DNA of 47,997 nt. Origin: Streptomyces sp. GESEQ-4 (lineage in GTDB: Bacteria > Actinomycetota > Actinomycetes > Streptomycetales > Streptomycetaceae). Shown here piece by piece: positions 23,936-30,566 of the stretch. The position numbers and the translations under genes were made by a program. The DNA is taken from assembly GCF_017948455.1 (NCBI RefSeq), contig NZ_JAFFSU010000040.1, positions 1 to 47,997 of the forward strand. Direction: 5' to 3'. The notes beneath the pieces are model-generated. The model made no database searches, had not been told where the DNA came from, and saw only the letters and a list, made by a program, of their open reading frames with translations. Position 1 is the first letter of the stretch. Each line of letters opens with the position of its first letter.

Positions 23936-25748
23936 GACTCTGCTGCGCAATTCGTTCAGGCGGAGAGTCGGTAGCTGAGTCGTTCGAGCCTGCTGTGGCG
24001 GGGACGGTCGAGGGGGCCTGTGGTCAATTGGGCGTCGAGTCTGATCACGTTGAGTGCGGTGGCGGAGAAGGCGTGTTGGAGGCGGACTTTCGGCAGGCCG
24101 CGGTAGCGCGCCCGGCGGATGCCGGTGATGTCGAGGGCCTGGTTGATGGTGCCCTCGACGCCGGCGCGCAGGGCGTACTTGTTCTTCCAGGCGTCGGTCT
24201 TCTGTTCGGCGCGGGCCTGGGCGAGGTTCTCGTGGAGTTCCTCGGGCCGCAGGGTGAGCATGCGGCGCCCGGTCTTCGAGGTGGTGCACTGCTTCTGGAG
24301 AGGGCAGTTGCGGCAGGTCAGGACACTGTATGTGATGACGATCGCGTCGGTGCCGTGCTGCTTCACCGGGTTCCAGTGGGAACTGGTCTTTCCGGCGGGG
24401 CAGCGGACCTGGCGGGTCTTCCAGTTGATGGTGAAGGCGTTCTTGTCGAAGCCTCGGCGGCCTTGGCCTGGGCAGAGTGGTCCAGGAGGACCGGGGTGAC
24501 CATGCGGATGCCTTGTTTCAGGGCCTTGGTGATCAGGTCGGCAGACGGGTAGCCGGAGTCGAGGTAGTGCTAGGCGGGCTTCACCCCGTGCTCGGCGAGC
24601 TTGCGCTGAATCGGGACGGTCGCCTTCACATCCGGCACGGTCGCGTCGGTGGTGCGCACGTCGGTGATCAGATTCGGCATCACCCCTGTCCCCGCGTCGG
24701 CGTCGACGTCGGCGAGGGTGGTGCAGGTTTCCGTGAGATGGATCTTGTAGCCCATCCAGAACAGGTCGTCGCCCTTGGCCGCCCACCGTGCGTCACGGTC
24801 GTAGTGGGAGGCCAGGCGGAGTTGGCCTGGCGGGACGCCGTCGTCGGCGTCCCGCTTCCTGATCACCTGCCGTCCCCGGGCATCGGTCCGGACGATGTAG
24901 GTCTGCACGAGGACCTGCCGCAACAAGCCCACGGCCTCGATCTCGCGAATCCAGGCCGGAGCGTCCCCGGCCCAGGCCGCCCGGCACAGGGCGAGGGCAT
25001 CCTGCCCGAAGACCTGGGCGAGACGTTGTCTGCGAGGGCGGCATGCGCCAGCTGTCGACCCGCGGCCCGTACCGCTCAGCGAACTCCGTCACGTCGATGT
25101 GTCCGGCCAGCCAGGCCGCTGCCGCGACCGCGAGGGCCTCCAGGGCCGCCCGCACGCTCTCCCCTGCCAGCTCCAGACGGTTCAAGTCCCGCACCGCACT
25201 GATCACATGGGTGGAATCCGTGCGCTGCTTGCCCCCGGCCGCCACCAGGCCGGCCTCCTTGCAGTGCTCAAGGAGCCGGTCGAAGACCACCCGCTCCATA
25301 CCGTTGTCCGCGAGCCGGGCCCGGAACCTGGACAGCACGTTGGCATCGAAACCGGTATCCGTCAGATCCGCACCGAGCCCGTACTTCCAGTCGATCGCCC
25401 GCACCGCCATCGCCGCGGCCTGCCGGTCCGTCAGGTCCTCGGCGAACTGCAACACCGTCACCAGCGACAACGCCCCAGGTGACAGGCCCGGAGCACCCCG
25501 CACCCCGAACGCCTCCGTGAACGGCTCATCAGTGAAGACCTCCGCCAGGCGATCCCGCACCGTATCGCCAGACTCCCCTTCGGGAACGCCGCCCGGGCCA
25601 CCATCACGGTCTGTTCCGGGATCTCCGGCAGCCCCACCGGGCGCATCGACATCCGTACCGCCTCCCGGGCCGCACGACAGGAAGGCGACCCAGCCAACGA
25701 TCATCGCCGACCCGGCCTTACCTCCGCAGCGAATTGCGCAGCAGAGTC
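23936..25748 (-). mobile_element. IS1182-family element with intact ends, decayed transposase
   Basis: Perfect 18-bp terminal inverted repeats, GACTCTGCTGCGCAATTC at 23936-23953 and its complement at 25731-25748, bound 1,813 bp. This is the usual size for IS1182. The flanks differ: IS256 transposase on the left, a reverse-transcriptase scrap on the right. No target duplication is evident, so the surroundings have been rearranged since insertion. Confidence 0.8.
23956..25652 (-). pseudogene. IS1182-family transposase (frameshifted, with internal stop)
   Basis: The protein starts MSMRPVGLPEIPEQTVMVAR at 25652, then shifts frame near 25560. It continues through FTDEPFTEAFGVRGAPGLS and RAIDWKYGLGADLTDTGFD, shifts again near 25030, and carries an in-frame TAG near 24570 where the family has Glu (GVKPA then HYLDSGYPSADL). 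One more shift follows near 24450. The C-terminal DDE region with RCPAGKTSSHWNPVK and the CRNCPLQKQC cysteine cluster ends at 23956. With at least three shifts and a stop, it should be inactive. Confidence 0.88.
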
Positions 25749-25835
25749 CACCAGCACATCAAAGCTTGCTTCGACAACGTCGATCACCACGTCCTGATGG
25801 ATGTGGTGGCCGAACGGATCAAGGACCCGCAAGGT
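25749..25835 (+). pseudogene. Group II intron-type reverse transcriptase scrap
   Basis: About 25 codons reading IKACFDNVDHHVLMDVVAER closely match RT motif 2 of group II intron maturases (usually D-I-K-A/S-F/Y-F-D). Homology stops near 25835. Nothing else of an intron (RNA domains V/VI or the rest of the protein) is seen in 25836-26054. That stretch otherwise holds only a short palindrome TGTACGTACA at 25958-25967. Confidence 0.65.
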
Positions 25836-26054
25836 TCTGCGGCTGTTCAGTGTCTCCACTCGCCGACCTCCTTGTCCCAACCATCCAGCCCAGTCCGCGA
25901 TCGCGTGTACGCGTGTCGGTCCGCGCCCTCGTATTCCCCGACACCCGTCGGGTGACCTGTACGTACACGCCATGGCACGGTTTCCATAACGACGTGACGA
26001 GCAGCAGCGGCGCCACAAGGCACCGCCGGCGCGGTACGTCGGATCGGAGACGAC

Positions 26055-27005
26055 ATGACGACGTACCCGTTCGACCCGGAGCTCGCCGCGGTCGTGCACA
26101 TGCTGCCTAGAGCCGACTGCTCGGACCTTGAAGGCGCCCGGGCCGAGATAGCGGTCGGTATCGCCGCGGCCTTGGCGGACGTGGACACCACTGGCGTGGA
26201 CGTCACCGAGCTGGTGGCACCCGGGCCGGAGGGCGCGCCCGACGTCGTCCTGCGCAGCTACCGCCCGCAGGGCGTCCAAGGCCCGCTGCCGGTGGTCTAC
26301 GACATCCACGGCGGCGGCTTCATCCTGGGAACCGTCGAATTCGACCACGGCACCAACGTGACGCTCGCGCGGGAACTGGGCGCCGCCGTCTTCTCCGTCG
26401 AATACCGGCTCGCCCCCGAGCACCCCTATCCGGCGGGGCTCGAAGACGCGTACGCCGGGCTGGTCCACGTCGCCAAGAACGCCGCCGAACTCGGTGTCGA
26501 CCCTGCCCGTATCGCCCTCTTCGGCCAGAGCGCCGGCGGCGGTCTCGCGGCCGGCCTCGCGCTGCTGGCCCGCGACCGGGGCGGCCCCGCGATCGCCTTC
26601 CAGTACCTCGGCATCCCTGAACTCGACGATCGCCTCGACACGCCCAGCATGCGGGCTTTCACCGACACGCCCATCTGGCGTCGGCCCAACGCTGTCATCA
26701 GCTGGGAGGCCTACCTCGGCGCTGGCGTCCCCGGCAGCGCCGACGTGCCCGTCTACGCCGCGCCCGCCCGGGCCGCCGGTGAGCAGCTCGCCGGGCTGCC
26801 GCCGGCGTACATCTCCGTGATGGAGTTCGATCCGCTGCGGGATGAGGGCATCGACTATGCCCGTGCGCTGCTTGCGGGTGGCGTGAGTGTGGAGCTGCAT
26901 CTGTTTCCGGGCACGTTCCACGGGTCGGGGATGATTCCGCACGCGGAAGTGTCCCTGCGGGAGGCTGCGGAGGCGGTGGCGGTTTTGCGCCGGGCGCTGC
27001 GCTAG
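26055..27005 (+). CDS. HSL-family alpha/beta hydrolase (esterase/lipase)
   Basis: A 316-residue cytosolic carboxylesterase of the hormone-sensitive-lipase group. The oxyanion-hole motif is HGGG (85-88), the nucleophile is Ser159 in GQSAGG, and YRLAPEHPYPAGLED is the conserved segment after the oxyanion hole. The acid is in EFDPLRDEG and the His in FHGSG. GGAG lies 8 nt before the ATG. It is followed by a dispersed hairpin repeat and a convergent PucR gene, which may or may not control it. Substrate unknown. Confidence 0.92.
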   Translation: MTTYPFDPELAAVVHMLPRADCSDLEGARAEIAVGIAAALADVDTTGVDVTELVAPGPEGAPDVVLRSYRPQGVQGPLPVVYDIHGGGFILGTVEFDHGTNVTLARELGAAVFSVEYRLAPEHPYPAGLEDAYAGLVHVAKNAAELGVDPARIALFGQSAGGGLAAGLALLARDRGGPAIAFQYLGIPELDDRLDTPSMRAFTDTPIWRRPNAVISWEAYLGAGVPGSADVPVYAAPARAAGEQLAGLPPAYISVMEFDPLRDEGIDYARALLAGGVSVELHLFPGTFHGSGMIPHAEVSLREAAEAVAVLRRALR

Positions 27006-27057
27006 GTGGGGCGGACTGTTTGTGAGCCGTTGGGCGCGGGACCGCTGTGGCTGAGCA

Positions 27058-27087
27058 CGCAGTTCCCCGCGCCCCTGAGGGGCGCCC
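27058..27087. repeat. Dispersed Streptomyces repeat, copy B
   Basis: The same 20-bp core as at 12831 and 45618, CGCAGTTCCCCGCGCCCCTG, followed by AGGGGCGCCC, which can fold back on the core. It lies between the convergent esterase and PucR genes, and could end both transcripts. Its presence inside the transposon indicates that this cargo came from a streptomycete. Confidence 0.7.
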
Positions 27088-28176
27088 CTATCGGGGCTCT
27101 GCCAATCGCAGGGCATACAAGGCGAGTTGGGCCCGGAAGCGGGCCCGGGGGTCGCTCAATCGGTAGCCCAGCGCTGTTTCCACGCCGGAGAGTCTTGCCG
27201 CGACCGAACTGTGGTGCAGGTGGAGGTCCGAAGCGGCGTGGCGCAGCGAGCCCGTGCGCAGGAAGGCGGTCAAGGCGGCAAGGGCCGCCGGGCCGCCCTT
27301 GCCCTCAGCGAGGCCGGCCAGGGCGAGCACGTCGGGCTGGGCACGCAGCCGGTCGACGGGGATGTCGGCGAGCATGGCGACAGCACCGAGGGTGTCGTGG
27401 TCGACGATGGCCTCCTCGGGCAGACCGGCGACCTCGACGGCGAAACGCAGCGCGAGCCGGGCCTGTGCCCAGGAGACACCGGCGTCCAGGGCGGGAACGC
27501 TGCCGCCGACCCCGATCCGTACACCTGCGAAACCGTGCTCGCGGACGTACGCCCGCAGCTCGTCGGCGACCGACTCGGCGCCCGGCGCCAGGGCCACGGC
27601 GAACGGACCGACCGCGGCGACCCGCACCCCCGGACGCAGTTCACGCCGACCCAGTACGGCGACCGCGGCGGGCCCGGCGACAGCCACCACCCGCAGCGGC
27701 TGCTCGGGCACCAGACCCAGCAGGCGCAGCGCCCTCGCCCGGTCCTCGACGGCCTCGCGCTCCGACAGCACGCGCTCGACCAGCGCCGGGTCGGCCACCT
27801 GGGCGGGGGCGGTGTCCTGCTGACGGCTCCCGTGGAGGACGCCCGCGGCGATGGCCATCCACTCCAGCACCAGTTCGTCGAAGGGCCCCGGCGCGCCCGA
27901 CCGCTCCAGCCACACCCGGCCGCCCGGCGCGAACTCCGCGCTCCCGGACGGCCGTGCTGCGGGCCCCGCCGGCACGGCCCCGGCAGGCCCGAACCGCACC
28001 ACACGCCCGCCCGCCTCAAGCCCAGCCGGGCACTCGGCCAGCCCCGCGGTGGACCGTACAAGCGACTCGGCATCGAGCCGCCCGGCCCCCAGTAGCGCCT
28101 CGAAGTGCGCGATGACCCGCAGCGCCGCCGCCGCGTCCGCGTCGAGGGCCGACAGCCGTAGCAGCAGTCCCTTCAT
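27088..28176 (-). CDS. PucR-family transcriptional regulator
   Basis: A 362-residue regulator. The C-terminal PucR-type helix-turn-helix (about 300-345) reads FLRTGSLRHAASDLHLHHSS then RLSGVETALGYRL. A GGDEF-like/CdaR middle region (about 160-290) and a variable Ala/Gly-rich N-terminal sensor region precede it. PucR proteins usually activate catabolic or metabolite-responsive genes. It is convergent with the esterase gene. No partner gene on its own strand is intact: upstream lie a regulator remnant and IS256. Confidence 0.88.
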   Translation of the reverse strand: MKGLLLRLSALDADAAAALRVIAHFEALLGAGRLDAESLVRSTAGLAECPAGLEAGGRVVRFGPAGAVPAGPAARPSGSAEFAPGGRVWLERSGAPGPFDELVLEWMAIAAGVLHGSRQQDTAPAQVADPALVERVLSEREAVEDRARALRLLGLVPEQPLRVVAVAGPAAVAVLGRRELRPGVRVAAVGPFAVALAPGAESVADELRAYVREHGFAGVRIGVGGSVPALDAGVSWAQARLALRFAVEVAGLPEEAIVDHDTLGAVAMLADIPVDRLRAQPDVLALAGLAEGKGGPAALAALTAFLRTGSLRHAASDLHLHHSSVAARLSGVETALGYRLSDPRARFRAQLALYALRLAEPR

Positions 28177-28187
28177 GACCTGGGATT

Positions 28188-28445
28188 CTAGGTGTGGGTC
28201 ACGGGCGCGGGTGAGGAGGGGGCGCTACAGCTGGCGAGGAGGGCGAGGGCCTCGGCGGAGGGCGAGCCTGCTTTCCGCTGTGTACGGCGGAGGGCCTGAT
28301 CGGTGTCCGCGAGGAAGGTCAGGGTCTCGTACTGGAGGCTGAGGCTGCCGACGAGTGTGTGTCGGAAGTGCTGGACACCATGGGCGCACCGGGTGACGCG
28401 GTGGGTTTCCCACCACCTGCGGGATTCGGGCACCTTGACGAGGAC
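28188..28445 (-). pseudogene. MmyB-type XRE regulator, C-terminal remnant
   Basis: About 85 codons after the IS256 junction match the end of the MmyB-like ligand-binding domain. The landmarks are SRRWWETHRV, FRHTLVGSLSLQYETL and GSPSAEALALLAS. The N-terminal helix-turn-helix and most of the sensor domain are missing. The stub is fused in frame to the truncated IS256 transposase, producing one chimeric open frame. Confidence 0.75.
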
Positions 28446-29333
28446 GTGCCGCATCTGGGCCTTCACGGCGTAGGCGTCGGGCTGTTCGAAAACGGTCCGC
28501 AGCAGCGTGGCCACCCACGGCTGAGCCGATTTCGGGACCTGGCAGAGCAAATTTCGGGCGTAGTGGGTTCGACAGCGCTGCCAGGAAGCCCCTGGGAGAA
28601 CGGCACCGATTGCGCTCACCAGGCCGGTGTGCGCGTCGGAGACGACCAGCTGAACCCCGCTCAGGCCGCGGGCGGTCAGCGAGCGCAGGAAGGCGAGCCA
28701 GCCGGCGCCGTCCTCGCAGGTGGCGACGTCGATGCCGAGGATCCCGCGGTGGCCGTCGGCGTTGACGCCGACCGCGATCAGCGCGTGTACGTTGACGATG
28801 CGGCCGCCCTCGCGGACCTTCTGGGTCAGTGCGTCCACCCAGACGAATGCGTAGGGGCCCGCGTCGAGGGGCCGGTTGCGGACGGCGGCGACCTGCTCGT
28901 CCAGATGTTTCGCCATCGCGCTGACCTGGGACTTCGACAGCTGGGTGACGCCGAGGGACTCGGCGAGCTTCTCGACCCGGCGGGTGGAGACGCCCAGCAG
29001 GTAGGCGGTTGCGACCACCGAGATCAGGGCCTGCTCAGCCCGGCGGCGGCGTTCGAGGAGCCAGTGCGGGAAGTAACTGCCCTGGCGCAGCTTGGGAACG
29101 GCGAGTTCGACGGTCCCGGCGCGGGTGTCCCACTCGCGTGGGCGGTAGCCGTTGCGGTGGTTGACGCGTTCATCGCTGACCTGTCCGTACTCAGCGTTGC
29201 AGAGGGCGTCGGCCTCCGCGGACATGAGTGCGTCGGCGAACGTCTTGACCATCGCGCGCAGCAGATCGGGACTCGCCGCGGTGAGGTTGTCCTCGGCGAG
29301 GGCGTGCAGGGGCAGATTGTCTGGTGCGGTCAT
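28446..29333 (-). pseudogene. IS256-family transposase, N-terminal part (catalytic Glu missing)
   Basis: It begins MTAPDNLPLHALAEDNL at ATG 29333 with AAGGAG 9 nt upstream, and runs for about 296 codons. Two of the three DDE acids are visible: Asp in FVWVDALTQKVREGG and Asp in LVVSDAHTGL. It stops at VKAQMRHV, just before the region that would hold the catalytic Glu. That missing region is found at 23603-23935. The frame then runs on into the MmyB remnant. Confidence 0.88.
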
Positions 29334-29443
29334 CGCGCTGATCTCCTTCGAGGCTTCGACACTTCGAAGATCAGCCGGTGGCCGTTCATCTATGTGGGCC
29401 CCATCTCGATGCCGGAGCAAACCCCCGGATCAGGTCGAACCCG

Positions 29444-29466
29444 TACACCACTTCCCTGGACGCAAC
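29444..29466 (-). repeat. IS256-type terminal inverted repeat (transposase 5' side)
   Basis: On the minus strand this reads GTTGCGTCC through AGTGGTGTA, matching the end at 23549-23571 at 17 of 23 positions. It lies 111 bp upstream of the transposase start. The 96 bp from here to the sigma-factor stop show no gene. Confidence 0.65.
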
Positions 29467-29562
29467 CCTGACCTCGTCCCATGTCAGATCTCAAACGCGG
29501 TCTCACACCAGCTCGGGACTCACGGGTGAGCGCTGAGTCAGATGGTCGGGCCCCGGAGCGCG

Positions 29563-30564
29563 TCACATGGCATCGAGATAGTCCCGAAGTGCCTGCGAGC
29601 GGGAGGGGTGGCGTAGCTTGGACATCGCCTTGGACTCGATCTGGCGGATGCGCTCACGGGTCACTCCGTACACCTCGCCGATCTCCTCCAGCGTTCTCGG
29701 TCGCGCGTCGAGAAGGCCGTAGCGCAGGCGGATGATGCCTGCCTCCCTCGGGGTCATCTCCGCCAGCAGGTGCTCGATGGTCTCCCGCAGGAACCCGAAC
29801 ACGACCGTGTCCCACGCCGAGATGCTGTCGTTGTCCTCGATCAGGTCGCCGAACTCGCTGTCACCGCTATCGCCCAGCGCGGTGTGCAGGGACACGGGTT
29901 CCCTGGAGTAGTCGCCGAGTTCCATCAGCTTCTGCACCGTCACGCCGGCCTTTGCCGCCAGTTCCTCCGGCGTGGGCTCGATACCGAGATCCTGTCTCAT
30001 CTCCCGTCGGGTCCTGGCCACCCTGTTGATGACTTCGACCATGTGGACCGGGATCCGGATGGTCCGGCTCTGATCGGCCAGGGCCCGGGAGACCGCCTGT
30101 CGGATCCACCAGGTCGCGTACGTCGAGAATTTGAACCCTTTGGCGTAGTCGAATTTCTCGACGGCCCGGATCAGCCCCGTGTTGCCCTCCTGGATCAGGT
30201 CCAGGAACAGCAGTCCGCGGCCGGTGTACCGCTTGGCCACGGAGACGACCAGTCGCAGATTCGCCTCGATCAGGTGGGACTTCGCGCGTTGTCCGTCCTC
30301 GGCGAGGAGGCGCAGCTCACGCTGGAATGCGGGATGGAGGCCAGGTTCCTCTTCGAGCTTCTTCTCGGCGTACAGGCCGGCCTCGATCCGCTTCGCGAGC
30401 TCAACCTCCTGCTCGGCGTTCAGGAGCCGGACACGGCCGATGAGCCGCAGGTAGTCCCGTACCTGATCCGCCGAGGCGCCCGAGGAAGACGAGAGCTGCG
30501 GGTCGGGCCCGTCGGTTTCGTCCTCCATGAGCACGACCTCGTCCGGCTCCTTGACCTCGGGCAT
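29563..30564 (-). CDS. Principal-type (HrdB/HrdD-like) RNA polymerase sigma factor
   Basis: A 333-residue sigma-70 group 1/2 factor without the long N-terminal region of HrdB. Region 1.2 (DYLRLIGRVRLLNAEQEVEL), region 2 (NLRLVVSVAKRYTGRGL, FDYAKGFKFSTYATWWIRQA), region 3 and region 4.2 (TLEEIGEVYGVTRERIRQIE) are all intact, so it should recognise housekeeping-like promoters. ATG 30564 begins MPEVKEPDEV, two bases after the uvrA stop, so it is the second gene of a uvrA-sigma operon. Being encoded on a transposon beside a DNA-repair gene is unusual. Confidence 0.93.
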   Translation of the reverse strand: MPEVKEPDEVVLMEDETDGPDPQLSSSSGASADQVRDYLRLIGRVRLLNAEQEVELAKRIEAGLYAEKKLEEEPGLHPAFQRELRLLAEDGQRAKSHLIEANLRLVVSVAKRYTGRGLLFLDLIQEGNTGLIRAVEKFDYAKGFKFSTYATWWIRQAVSRALADQSRTIRIPVHMVEVINRVARTRREMRQDLGIEPTPEELAAKAGVTVQKLMELGDYSREPVSLHTALGDSGDSEFGDLIEDNDSISAWDTVVFGFLRETIEHLLAEMTPREAGIIRLRYGLLDARPRTLEEIGEVYGVTRERIRQIESKAMSKLRHPSRSQALRDYLDAM

Positions 30565-30566
30565 GC

